A stretch of DNA of 64,000 bases. It comes from Apostichopus japonicus. Taxonomy: Eukaryota; Echinodermata; Holothuroidea; Aspidochirotida; Stichopodidae. Position numbers and translations under genes: made by a program. A model generated the notes under the pieces. The model searched no databases, was not told the DNA's origin, and saw only the letters and a program-made list of their open reading frames with translations. The stretch is from positions 33,352,501-33,416,500 of the forward strand of contig NC_092580.1 in NCBI RefSeq assembly GCF_037975245.1, read 5' to 3'. This document shows, one piece after another, positions 24,587-37,100 of this stretch (positions are counted from its first letter, which is position 1; each line of letters opens with the position of its first letter).

Positions 24587-27500
24587 CGATACTCTTCCTT
24601 CTCAAGGAGCTTGGCAGAAATACGAATCTGTTGTCGGAGAAACACAGATAAATCAAACAAATTAGAATAATTTCTTGAAAGACCCCATCAGATTTGTCGA
24701 TTTGTAATTATGTTATTTTACACATGGTATTTTCATTATTTCAACAGAACAAAAGGGATGCATAATCCTCCCCCCCCCCCCCCATCGATTCACCAACAAT
24801 TTGAAACTGCACCACATTCTACAGCAGATGTTGCTAACATTTAATTCAGTGTCCCCAACTCTCTCGCCTGTGTGTCTATAGAGTGACGTAGCTTGACTTA
24901 GATCTGTTGGCTTACCAGTAGACATGTAGCATATGGCGACTTCAAGCCTCCTTTGGTGTACTTGGACACCATCTTGGACACTGCCATGGGGTCATTTTTC
25001 CTGACGTAGTGGAGTAGGCCGAGGGCATGGTACTGGACCATGATGTTATCACTGGAAGCGGCCTCTTGTACCTCGTTGACCCATCGTCGGACAACCTCCA
25101 GGTTCTGCTTCATAATGTGCTATAGTACAAAAGACAGATTGGATGTTGTAAAATGTGCAATGAAAGGCCTGAGTTAACAGAGGGTAGAGGGTAACAGAGG
25201 GCAGAAATCAGCTTACAGCAACGATCAGAGACCATCAACTTAAACAAATATTGGAGTCGCTTTTTGCTTTAATTTCTGTAAACTTTTTACACGATGAAAT
25301 GTGATGAATACTAAGGATTTATATAATACTAGCATTTACATGTGCATAGGAGAAAATCTTATAGAATCAATTGGTATGAGTAATTCCTTGTTAATTAACC
25401 TTTGTTTAATGCCCAAAACAAATTGATAGAGCTGCCCTACTTGACTTTGATCAAATGTAATCTTGTTTTAAGCATGTTGGCAAGATTTGGCAATTTAAGT
25501 AAACCAAACGAAGAAAAAAATAGGTTTTCTCCCCCAACAAATCCTCCTTTCAATCTACAACTCTTTCTTATGGAATGCTTTATCTGTTATCATAGCAACA
25601 TGCTACACATTGCCTCACAAAATGCAGAGTCATTTCAGTTTTTGTATACAGAACCTTACTATTTTCAGTATTTTTACATTAACATACATGAACCTCGAAA
25701 GAGTTATAAATACAAGCACTCAATATTCCCTGTTTCTCTGATAGAAGAACAGCACACACTATTGCTAAGAAAAGTTACGTTTTAAACAATAGTACTCTCT
25801 GACCAAAGACCTTTTGATTCATATTCCAAAAAAGAAGACAGAAACTCACCAGTGAGGATGCCAGAGCTGCGCTGGAAACACTTGGCAACTTGTCAACGAT
25901 GGCTTGCTTCATAAACCGCTCGATGGCTTGAAGCATCGTACTCTGTGTATGGATGAACCAAAATGAAGCATATGTAAGTCATATGATTATGAACTTATTG
26001 AAGACCAAGCATCATTATCAAGCTGTTGATTTGAACAATTCGTATGTTAATTAAATACAAATGATTGACATCTAACTACAATTACACAATTCCTGACCAG
26101 AGAGGATACGCAAATGATGTGGAAAGAGTGACAAAGAAACTTTAAGACCGAACTACACGTTTTTCTTTTGTGTCTACATTGGATCATTTCTTCTACATTG
26201 GATCAAGGAAAGGTTATCTGTATAAACAAAGTTTAGAATTGTAATTTTCCTCTCACAAGTTGAAGGTCGATGAAGGTGATCAAACTTTAAGTTCACATTG
26301 CACTGAATGTTTATTAAGATGTAATGAAAGAAACATTGACAGTGTATCCTATAATGCAGGGCTCATGATTCACATAGAACACACATGCCTGTAGCACACA
26401 TTCGACGGCATTCCTGCGATCACATCCCAAAGGTCGAAAGTGATATACTCAAGCAAAGATAATAAAGTTACTGACATCGGTGATTTTGCAGAGTGCTCGG
26501 ATAGCTGCAGCTCGGTAAAGGTCCTCCTTGCCAGTCATATCCCTGGTCAGACTGCTGGTGACGATGATGACATCATCAGCGATATCAGCCATCTCCTTGA
26601 TTAGAAGGTACACCATGCGACGAAGCGTCACCTGTAAAAATCGAGACCAGTGTGATTAAACTTTACGTAATGTACTAGATATGACTATTAATGAGAACTG
26701 AGAAAAATTAATAGAGTAGAGAATGCTCTTTTAGAAAGAAAAACATGTGTACATGAAAATAATCCTCCAGCCTAAATTACAACAAAAGAGTCAATTAGGG
26801 AGAGCATATTATTAGTATATATGACAAGAATCAATTAGGGAGAGCATACTAGTATATGTGACAAGAATCAATTAGGGAGAGCATACTAGTATATATGACA
26901 AGAATCAATTAGGGACAGCATACTAGTATATGACAAGAATCAATTAGGGAGAGCATACTAGTATATATGACAAGAATCAATTAGGGAGAGCATACTAGTA
27001 TATATGACAAGAATCAATTAGGGAGAGCATACTAGTATATGACAAGAATCAATTAGGGAGAGCATACTAGTATATATGACAAGAATCAATTAGGGACAGC
27101 ATACTAGTATATGACAAGAATCAATTAGGGACAGCATACTAGTATATATGACAAGAATCAATTAGGGACAGCATACTAGTATATATGACAAGAATCAATT
27201 AGGGAGAGCATACAAGTATATATGATAAGAATCAATTAGGGAGAGCATACTATATGACAAGAATCAATTAGGGAGAGCATACTAGTATATATGACAGCAA
27301 AAAAAGAAAAAAAAGTAAGCTGATTGAAAAGGGGACCACAGCTGTTGACATAGAGGAAACAAAATCAGGCTACTTACATCACTTGACTGAAAAAGTTTTG
27401 TCATAGCAAAAAAGTCCCTGTGGCTTCTGTTCTCCCAAATTGTTCTCCTTGGTTCAAGACATACATGATTTTTGTCAATGTGTGACAACATTTTCTTGGC

Positions 27501-29021
27501 TTGATTGGAGTGTCATTGAAAGAACGGGCCTGTAAAGCAAGGAGGAGGTAATTGGTTTTTCATTGTATAATTTGAATGATGCATTCATCAAAAACAAATT
27601 AAAGAAGGAAGAAAAAGGGAAACAAATTTAGAATGGTACTTTCCCCAGTATTTTTTTATTTCATTTTGTGGTTTATTCAATTTACTTAATCCATAAATAA
27701 TGAAATAGTAAGTATCTGTGTAGATCAACTGATATCCTGTACAAGAATGTGTTTACATTTATTTGGTTAATTGCATTTCCTATATATTTTTCACCTTGGT
27801 CACTACCTTAATTGTTTATACACCTGTTGCATATATTTGAACACCAAGACAGCGGAACACAGTGATCAAAAGAAATATAAGAACCACGTTTCGAAACTCT
27901 GTTATTCCACTCTTATGTCATGTTGTGACCAAACATAATATTCAAAAGTGTTTACCTCTTGGATAACAGTGCTCTTCTCCAGCCCTTGGAAGGGGTTAGA
28001 TGAGGCACCTACAAAGAAAACGAAAACAAACACCAGTATTGAAAAAATGAAGCATTTGTTCACATCACACTGATCAATTCCCTTCCAATCTTACTATAAA
28101 TTTCTAAGAACAACAAAGTTAAAGCCAAAGTTAAAGTTTAAGCATAGCTAATCAAGGTACTGGTTCTAGTATCCCACAAGTACTTACTATTTACACTTGT
28201 CTTGATATGCCTTGACACTACATTATGGTACAAAGAAGCACACAATCATACAGTAATCTATGGTTTGAAATGTTCCATGGAAACTAATCTACAAATTAAG
28301 CAATTGAAATCTGCACTTTTATACAAAGCTGTTCAGACATCCCAATGGCAGATGATACATCAGGCTTGCTAAGACTTTATTGTTATTGGTGGCATTAAGG
28401 ATAGTCAATCCACACTGACCTTGTGAATATATCAAATTTGGATTCTGTTTGTTTGATGACTTCAACTGACCCTCTGAAGGCAGAGTGAAGTTTTAAATTT
28501 ATCAGTTTATTCTTAAGTTTTACCACCAAATACTAATGTGACTATGCGACCTGCATGTCCTAGCTTTGTCCTGGAGCATAGCCTAGGCCTACCAATCCTA
28601 GTCGTTAGGCTGACACAAGTTACAATCATTCATAGTTTATTAGTAGACATAGGCCTAGTCTTATTTAGGCTGTTACACAGTCTTTTCGGGAATCTTAAAC
28701 TTCCCTGATTTAAACTAGGTCAAACTTAGGCTCACCCGAAATCCACAAACAGCACAGTTGTACTCTAGCCGCTAACAGTAAAAGTTCGGCTACTAATACT
28801 AGCACAGTAACTGTGTTCAGCCTAAGTTTGGCCTATTGCTTAGGCTACACAATATCTGCGAACACATACTTAATACACTAGGCCTAAGTTGCTAACGTTA
28901 GGACTTAATTGATCCTTGCTACGCTTGGTAAACAAAGGACGAATGTGTTCAAAATGTGCTTTGAAATAAAAATCAAAGTTAGAATACCTTCTTCTTCGTC
29001 CTTTTTGTCTCGCCTCAACAT
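24587..29021 (-). CDS. COPG1: Coatomer subunit gamma, N-terminal exons only
   Basis: COPI coat subunit acting in Golgi-to-ER and intra-Golgi vesicle transport. Seven exons match the N-terminal adaptin-like trunk: 29021-28988 ([11 protein letters not shown]), 28008-27956 ([16 protein letters not shown]), 27529-27378 ([14 protein letters not shown], then [12 protein letters not shown]), 26631-26476 ([18 protein letters not shown], then [18 protein letters not shown]), 25942-25850 ([18 protein letters not shown]), 25119-24916 ([17 protein letters not shown], then [11 protein letters not shown]) and 24627-24587 ([13 protein letters not shown]). Splice sites are GT/AG and phases agree. That is about 245 residues; the family is about 870. 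The remaining exons, including the C-terminal appendage, are not in the window. Exon 27529-27378 is one base short near 27410, in a GGG-AC-T6 context, which breaks the frame before FFAM; an indel error is the simplest reading. The start codon follows the family's usual short charged N-terminus. Confidence 0.92.
26790..27296. repeat. 37 bp minisatellite in COPG intron 3
   Basis: About thirteen copies of ATGACAAGAATCAATTAGGG followed by AGAGCATACTAGTATAT, some two bases shorter (one TA lost) and some with GGGACAGC instead of GGGAGAGC. The flanking intron is otherwise plain. Confidence 0.95.
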
Positions 29022-29450
29022 CCTTATCTGGTTCGTAAATGCTAGTAGAAAAATCCAGGTGTGTCGGACACCGCAGCAGCCGTATTTTCGTGTGTAGAGT
29101 ACACGTCAAGAGCAACAAGAACCTTAGTTCAAAGGTCAATAAATTTTCGACACGGAGTGTAGAAGTAGCTCACCAGTCGTTTGCAAAGTCAAATATATAC
29201 GTCATCACAATGCTACTCGCGACGAGGCAGTCGTGTACTTTGTAATGACACTGACGGGTGGTGGTGGTGGTGGGGGGTGATCTGTAGCCAGCAATCAACA
29301 GCAATTGTGTTATCAAACCTTATTTAATTGATGTAACCGGTTATGCCAGAGCTTATTTTGCAGAGACCTAGCCGTTACTTACAACGACATCATACAAAAG
29401 CAACCGTAATTAATGAACGTACAGTAAAATATGAACACATACACGGCTTA
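29022..29450 (-). promoter_or_regulatory. Putative COPG 5' flank
   Basis: The region just upstream of the COPG start codon should hold its 5' UTR and promoter. It is less AT-rich and has several CG dinucleotides (29040-29230), as expected for a housekeeping gene. A GGT-rich stretch lies at 29256-29280. No precise start site can be given. Confidence 0.35.
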
Positions 29451-29942
29451 CCAGTCAAAACGTCCCTTTACCAAAACTTCCCGTACCAAAACGTCCCTGC
29501 TTTTGGTCAAAACGTCCCCGTTGGTCAAAACGGCACCGTAAGTCGAAACGTCGCCGTCTATCACATTCATTCACAATTGTGAATATATGTTAATTTTCAT
29601 ACTTTATATATAAAAATATATAAATTTTCATACTTTTTCGAAAGCGAATTTTCAGCGGAACAAAGAAAAAAAAAAAAAGTCACGACATTCAACTTCACAA
29701 GTCACGACATTTTACGGAAGCAAATATTCGGAAAAAGCAAGAAAAAAAACCCCATTAAAACACATTATTAAATATTACATCTAAAAACTAAAAACATCCA
29801 CACTTGCATTCCAACTGATTATAAAAGCGGGGACGTTTTGACTCACGGGGGCGTTTTCACTGCGGGGACGTTTTGGTAAAAAGTGGGGACGTCTTGGTCT
29901 TAAAAAAGCGGGGACGTTTTGGTAAAGGGACGTTTTGACTGG
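29451..29942. mobile_element. MITE with long inverted repeats built of AAAACGTCCC units
   Basis: Both ends begin CCAGTCAAAACGTCCC then TTTACCAAAAC (right end reversed). About 100 bp at each end consist of repeated CAAAACGTCCCC, joined by short spacers such as GCTTTTGGT. TA lies just outside the left end and one base outside the right end, compatible with a TA target duplication. The interior is AT-rich and non-coding. Confidence 0.8.
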
Positions 29943-31383
29943 ATACCCATATACGACAGATAATATTGCAGGTGGGGCAAGAAAGAATCACAAAGGATAA
30001 GTTTGTAAAAAGGTATCAAAAGTTATGAAATCTGAGTCGTAAAATAATAACAGCTTAGTACCTATTGTGAGCATTCTCATGAAAAAGAAATGCTAAAAAT
30101 AATTCCAACAGTTCACCATCTATCGAAGTCAAACATTGGAAACAATGTACAAGTTCCAAACTGCCACAGTGCAAACTAATGAAACAAACATGTCTTTATA
30201 GCCTCGATCTATTCTTACCAGAAATTTTCCCGGTTTCAAAAAATGATACCTTGACGGCCTGTCAACTTCATTTGAACAATTTGTTCAACTTACCGGGAAA
30301 GGTCTTAACTCCGGTAAAATATTCCAACCGACATTAAGGCTTATACCAGCTTTGATTTCTGTGTTCACAGACATCGAGTGATGGTTGTAATATATCATAT
30401 AGGGTTACCCCCGTCATAGGCTCCGTCATCAAGTAGCATATATACGTCGCAACTCGATGTTATCAAGTTCGTCCAATCGTCATTTATGAGTTATTGGTAT
30501 ATAACTTATATCAAATCGTAATATTTGTGGTTATGAAATACTCTTATTTTGCAAGGCTTTCACGTTTGCTAAAGAATGCATGACTTTTACCTCCAACATA
30601 CTAGACTTTTAACGAACAAAGCGTAATATTAGTTTGAAGAAACTTTTAAGTTGCATTCACGTGTCTATTCTCTATATACCATACCATACCATGCCATACC
30701 ATACCATGCCATACCATACCATGCCATACCATACTATACTATACTAATTATATGTATCAATATTCTAGTCACAACATAACCATAGAGATGTTCATTTCTG
30801 TTCATCGTTTGGTATTTATGTAGAAGCATGACGGAGGAGTCGCCTTTAATCATGTGATTTTGGCACCAGTGCCTTAAGTTGGTTTGGTCATATTATAAGA
30901 GACAATGCATACATCGATTGCATTCTCTTTGTTCTATAAGTGAACGGGAAATATCCTTCCTTCCCTCTACCCCTAGATAAACGCCTAAGTCCCCAACGGA
31001 ACTTTGCCTGCTGGCCCATTTCATAACATATATATTTCAACAAAGTTCTGCAGTTGCAAAGGACTTATATGCATGTCGAAATGACCGTGAAATATTTCCC
31101 CTTCTCTTTTCATGAACCTATGCACAGCCTATAATGATAGTTTATATAGACAAAGATAGACAGTTGCTTCATTGACTTACACAATACATTCGTTACTTTC
31201 CAAGGTATTTATAGTTTTCAACTGAAATTGATGTACCCACTACGTACTACTGCTGATGGCTTCAATGAATCACGGACCTTGCAAAAATTTACCCATCATG
31301 ACCGAAGGGGTGATAGTTTTTCATCGTACTTTCCAAACCAATGTGACATGTCTATTCTCCTTGTGTAGCATTTCTGTTTGACC
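29943..31383. other. Intergenic, no gene seen
   Basis: AT-rich with no recognisable exon on either strand. It contains the CCATA array listed separately. Confidence 0.5.
30677..30746. repeat. CCATA/CCATG pentanucleotide microsatellite
   Basis: About fourteen ACCAT units with regular CCATG variants, ending in CTATA units. Confidence 0.92.
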
Positions 31384-31391
31384 AGTGAATT

Positions 31392-32092
31392 CAGTGGCGA
31401 CGGAACCGGGTGGGGGGGGGGGGGCTTGGGGGGCTCAGCCCCCCAATGAAAAAGTTGAGGGGGCAAATGCATGGAAAAAGTTGAGGGGGCAAATGCATGA
31501 TTAGCCCCCCCCCCCCAATATTTACCAAGGCTCCGAAACGTGCATCTGCCCATTTTCAATGCATACTTGTCGATCTGTCCGATGCACACGTATACTATAT
31601 GGTGTAATAATTTTAGTTAATGCTGGGGGGACCCTCGGCTCGTCCCCTGGCTATAGACCACATTGTCACCCCGTGAAAAGTGGAAGCAGTGAGTGTGAGT
31701 ACCGGTAAGCGCAACACAACTTTGTCTTAGGCCAATGACTTGCCTCATTTCAGCCAGTTCTCCAACATCCCATTACTATACACTCAAAAACGTCTTTGCG
31801 AGTACACTACGAGTAATAGCTACTCTCTTAAAACACCATCGAATATACAAATTACAATGTTTTTACAGACTTTTACATGCAATCTGAGAAATTGCAGGCT
31901 TGAGACCAATATTTTAGGGCTAGGTATTCGCAGCATAAAACACTCGGGAAGTGCCGTTTCCGGCCATCTGTGGGGTTTGAAAAACCCAAAATTTTCTTGT
32001 ACGCTCCGCGCCAACCGATGGTGGCGCTCCGCTTAGATAGTCTCCACACATTAGCCCCCCCCCCCAATAAATTTTCCCTTCCGCCGCGCCTG
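31392..32092. mobile_element. hAT-type MITE with perfect 8 bp target duplication
   Basis: The ends CAGTGGCGACGG and CAGGCGCGGCGG (right end reversed) are imperfect inverted repeats. The flanks AGTGAATT at 31384-31391 and 32093-32100 are identical. G- and C-runs of 11 or more sit near both ends, and a 30-odd bp unit around AAAAAGTTGAGGGGGCAAATG is doubled at 31449-31500. Non-coding. Confidence 0.85.
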
Positions 32093-32381
32093 AGTGAATT
32101 ATTAACATTCATTTCGATGACATTCAACACCTTCAATTGATCTTCAATCTCTTCATTCCCTTCGACATCCAATTAAGCCATAATCAATAATGATATACAT
32201 AATAACTGCAAACAAGCCAAAAAAACAATTACTTCACTGGGTGGTCTCTTTTGGAACTCTTCACGAGAATAATTACTACTTTGGCGGATGGTCATTATTC
32301 TTAATTATTGTGGCATGGTACTTTCACAGTAAAACACATCCGCCTGGAGAATTACTTTTGACCTATACAGTGTTATTTCCT

Positions 32382-32901
32382 TCAATGTCCCTACAGCCAG
32401 ACCGTATCATTGGCTGCCTCTATGTGCATGTGTGGTATTTGTCACCACCATCATACTCCACGTCATCCACAATGAGTGTTAGCTCAGTGGTTAACGCCGG
32501 TGCCTTTCAATCATAAGGTCCCGATTTCGAGTCACTCAAAGATTAATGTATGTCGTCCAGTTACAGAGTTGTTGACAATTGATAATTCACAATCTTGGAC
32601 GTTAAATATGAATCAAGGAGACTGACTTCAGTCAGTTTGCGGCTTTGATAAGCCAATGATGGCTTCTTCGCGAGTTCCTGCTCGCAGGAGGATCTAAAAT
32701 ACATACATAAATACATCCTCATTGATCATACTATAAACATACACAACTGACCTGGACGGTGGCCAGTTATATCAATGTCCCTACAGCTTCACCGTAGCAT
32801 TGGCTGCCTGTCTGTGCGTATGTGGTGTTGTCTCTCCGTTATCCTCACTGATCCGATACTAAACATACACATCTGACCTGGACGGTGGCCAATCTATATC
32901 A
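32382..32901. repeat. Tandem duplication upstream of FReD-2, split by a SINE
   Basis: Part A (ATCAATGTCCCTACAG to GTGTGGT, 32382-32458) is repeated at 32773-32840. Part B (ATCCTCATTGATC to GACGGTGGCCA, 32715-32772) is repeated at 32841-32901. The second A-B pair is contiguous; the first is interrupted by the SINE at 32474-32714. The unit ends about 50 bp before the FReD-2 start codon, so it lies in its promoter or 5' UTR. Confidence 0.8.
32474..32714 (+). mobile_element. tRNA-derived SINE, copy 1
   Basis: The head GAGTGTTAGCTCAGTGGTTA matches a tRNA 5' part with A box (TAGCTCAGTGG). A B-box-like GATTTCGAGTC follows about 50 bp on. A unique body and an AAATACATAC tail follow. The same sequence occurs reversed at 48800-49032. 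It lies about 230 bp upstream of FReD-2. Confidence 0.85.
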
Positions 32902-32947
32902 CTAGCAACTTATTACTATACTTTCTCTATACGAATCCTGTTCAACC

Positions 32948-33741
32948 ATGGAGTATCAACTGCAAATTTGCAAGACTTTGATCGGCTTTGGCTTAATTTT
33001 CGTTGCAGTCCTTAAAATGGTATGTTACGTAATATTCTATCTCTCTAATTATTTACAACTGTTTAAAATTAAACATCAGTTTTTGTGCTTCGATCCAAAT
33101 TTTACTGGTAATATCCTCATTTAAAATGGTTTGATAGCATACTGTGATGCAAGCTCGATTTGGTTGTAAAATACTTTCTTGGTATATTATTACCTTCAAA
33201 TTATTTTGCTAAACGGCTTCAATGTCGTTTCCGTGATCATTTCGATAACGACAGTACTTTTTAGGGTATGTCCGTTAAATTTTGCATACACGACAAACAT
33301 TGGATGTTTTCGACAGTTGTCAAATTAACTTATTAAGCATTGACTGGAACCTTCAACTGCTGCGCGCATTAAGGTGTATTCGCGCGCATAGTAGAGGCAA
33401 TACATTAGCTGTACTCTCATGCAGCTGTTTAAAATATCGGAAGTTATTCCAAAGGCTATTCACATCTTGATTCATCCATTTATACATCGGCAAGGAAGGT
33501 AATTTCACTGTAGGCGTTTGTCACCTATATCGAACGATGCTAGTTCTATTTTGGTGACATATTTGCCTTACTCTAGAGATCAAACATGATGCTAACCAAC
33601 TCGAAATCATTTGTGATTCCTAAAGCCGGATCTCGAAAGAGATACTTTGAACAGACTCTGTTAATTGAAATGGAAGTAAACGACAAAGGCACATGGATAT
33701 ATATAATTGATATATATATAATTGATATTTATATATATAAT

Positions 33742-33809
<68 letters not shown>

Positions 33810-34123
33810 TTGATACGGAAAAAAGTTTTTTCACTGTTCTTGATTTTCCAAGTCATTATACGATTTTCATGTTCTCTAGAGTAAGGCAAAATATGTCACC
33901 GAAAACAGAACTAGTATTGTTCGATACAGGTGACAAGCGCCTACAGTGGAATTACGGCCTTCCTTACCGGTTTAGAACCTCTGGACATACAATCAGCGTC
34001 CATTGCGTAGTTGGTTAGGGTGTCCGCGTACAAAGCGGGAGGCCCGGGTTCGAATCCCGGTGGAGGCTGGAAGTTTTTTCACTGTTCTTGATTTTCCAAC
34101 TCATTACGAATTTCATTTATAGA

Positions 34124-34167
<44 letters not shown>

Positions 34168-37100
34168 TATTGGGGGGGGGGGGGGGTTGTGTGGTGTGGT
34201 GTGGTATCGTGTTGTAATGATGGTAACATGCAGGTGCGCAGTATATGGTGTATACGTGTGTGGACAGTGCTTGCGAGGTTCATTGAGAAGATGTCTTTCA
34301 CAGCTTTCGTTTAATTTGCTGCACCTGTCATTAGGAACGTAATGTGCACAGAACAAAAACCCCTTTATTTCAAGATATTCTGTGGCATTTTTAGAGTTGG
34401 TCACCTTTTTAACTTGTCCCCCCCCCCCTCCAACCCCCATTGGGTTTTTCTGAAAGTTTGAGATTGTTGAGTTGTTAACGTATAAAAGTAGTTCCTTGCT
34501 CGTGGTATTGTTCTTTTTGTAACGATGACTGCGTATGGTTCTTTAAAAATACAGTTGTATGCTCAATTAGAGAAGTCTTATTTATTTATTTGTATATACA
34601 CGGGTACTCCCTATTTCAATCACTTGTTATCAATAATATTGCGGTTGCTCAAGAGAAGACAATTATTTTTAAATCGGAGGATTGTCCGAATGCTTGGAAC
34701 AACACATAAAGGAAGCTATAATTATACAACTGAAAATAAATAAAATTGCTTCTGTAAATACAGATGAGACTTCTTTCTCTAAGCACGTTAGCAACAACTT
34801 TGATTGAAACAATCGACAAAAATATTGTTTGTTGAATTTATAAGAAGTAACCATAACGTAATATGAACAGACAAAAACATTGTTTATATGAAGATACTGC
34901 AGGGGTGGCATTTCTGGGAAACAGAAAAGAAATTTGGGTGTTAACTCAGGGGGTTTACTAGTTTGCTGTATTCATCGATATGAGACTTACTTTATTCGAC
35001 TAACTGTTTCAGCAAAAGTCAAAGACGTGCAAATGTTCAAAACGCGGGTGATGGCAAAAATACCCGGATAAGAAAGTCACTTGAGAATTCGACCGATTAT
35101 TTCTAAATCTCGCTGTCCTTTTTCATTTAATCTCGAAGTAACTTCTCTTTGTGACTTATGAAGTACTTTAAGGATAAGGAATATATATACGTGTAAAAAC
35201 TAAACGCACAAATATAACCCCATACACAAAGGAATGAACAAAGTACAGACAGCAACACATTTTACTTTTTTACTTTTTTTGTTACCGAAATGTACTGTGA
35301 CTTTGATATTTTGGATATAAATCGATACTTTTTCTAAATTATTAATATTAGTTCATATGTTAACGAACACGTCTTTTAAAATAGGCTATGATTTTTGTTT
35401 TGTTCTACATTCCTGATATATTTGTAAATTAATGATATTTCCATTGTCGTTAACAATTTACTGCATGGAGCATTATGACAAGTATTTCGCATAAATTTCG
35501 GAGCTACCGGGAGTAAATATCAACTGTTTTATAATTAACGCGACTTCTTTATCAAAACAGTTTTAGTTTTAGGAGACTCATATCGGGGTCAATTATGTCG
35601 TGAATTGGTGAGATTCTTTTGGATAATTTATTTTACTTACACAAGCTGGAATAATTCCGTTCTTTATGCCCAATAGCGTACCAACCCGATCAATAATTCT
35701 TATGATTTTTACTTTAAACAAAAAAAGAGAAAGTCTAGCTTTGTGCCTTGCTTATCTCTTGGTTTTCTATGAGAAACACAAATAGTTACTATGTTCAACA
35801 TTAATTCCTTACCCAACCTTACGTTCAACAGAATTTTTATTATATCCTCTGTTTATAAAAGTTTCAGATTTTCTCAAATGTTTTACTTTTGGTATGGGCG
35901 TTGAATTATACGAACACGCACATATTGCATGATTATAACTTCATTTTCGATGTTTAAATGGAGCCAATGAAGAAACAGTTCCTTTTTTATTCAGTACAGC
36001 GAAGATCAAATTCTTTTCCTTCGTAATAAAAAGTATTTTTATTACGTTCTTTGTTTCTAAAATTGTATATACACCCATTTACAAACAAGCTAGGTTTAGA
36101 CCTATAAGACCCAGAATCTTTATGAGGATCGAGCAACCAGACCCTGCACTCCTCAGAACTGATGCTCAGAATGAATGAAAAGAATGAAATGATAAATTGT
36201 TCAAATTTTATAGAAGCCCCCCCCCCCAAAAAAAAAATATCAAAAAAATAAAAAATTATATCACACCGAAAATGTTCGCAATAAAAATTTTTGGATCATG
36301 TCCCATTTACGATCATTCATCATGCAACATGTGACCGCAATGATGTGATAAAATAATATCATATGATGTGAGATAATTATTGTTCACAATCTCTTGTAAT
36401 TGATTTCTCTGACATTGCATCGATGGTCGGGATCGTTTGCACGTGCAGATCAGGGATGAAAAGACTCATTGTATTCATGATTAAAACGTGACAATAACAT
36501 CATTGTTTTGAACAATGACCATGGTTATCTCGATTGCTCTAGTCCGAGCTACATTAATTACGAAATGGAAGACCTATTTGTTTACTTATTAATCATTGTT
36601 CTTAATGAGTCATTAGAATGAACTGGCAAAAGACGCCATGATTCAGACTTCCTTATTTTTTAACAATAGTATTTCTATTTTTAGATTTTAATTATACAGT
36701 AATGAAGGACAATGACGCATGTCTCTCCTTAAAAAAAAAAAACAATTTTAAACAAAAGTTCGAGTAAACCACATACTTCCCGTCCACCCGATTCGTCTGC
36801 CAAGTTTTTATATGTCCTAATTACCTTCTATTTCCTGATTTTTCATCGTTTTCAGTTTTTACCATCATTTTTAAATGTCATGTTTATAGTATTGTGTTAT
36901 CATATTTATAATTGTTTAAATTTAGTTTATGTTATGGGTATAACTTGAATTGTATTAATCGAAAGAAGTACAGAGTGTTATGACCATATAAATCAGTTAC
37001 ATTTACTTTAAAACGTCGCAGTTGTATAAATGCCAAATCGATCGCTTCTTTTATGTTTTTAACAATATCATGTTGTGCATTATTCGCGTTTTCAAGCAGT

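Noticed and set aside
23507-24627. COPG-SLC35A2 fusion gene by splicing 24587 to 23848
   Set aside because: The COPG exon leaves two bases and the SLC35A2 exon needs one, so the join is out of frame in the frames that match each family.
26790-27296. Regular 37 bp repeats that might be taken for a CRISPR array
   Set aside because: The units are directly adjacent with no unique spacers, lie in an intron of a eukaryotic gene and have no cas genes nearby. This is a minisatellite.
31740-32172. Overlapping open frames on both strands
   Set aside because: They lie inside the non-coding 701 bp MITE and include its C-run. No domain recognised.
33996-34068. Functional tRNA-Cys(ACA) gene
   Set aside because: Acceptor mismatch, weak D arm, an anticodon essentially unused in animals, and a repeated tail all favour a SINE or pseudogene.
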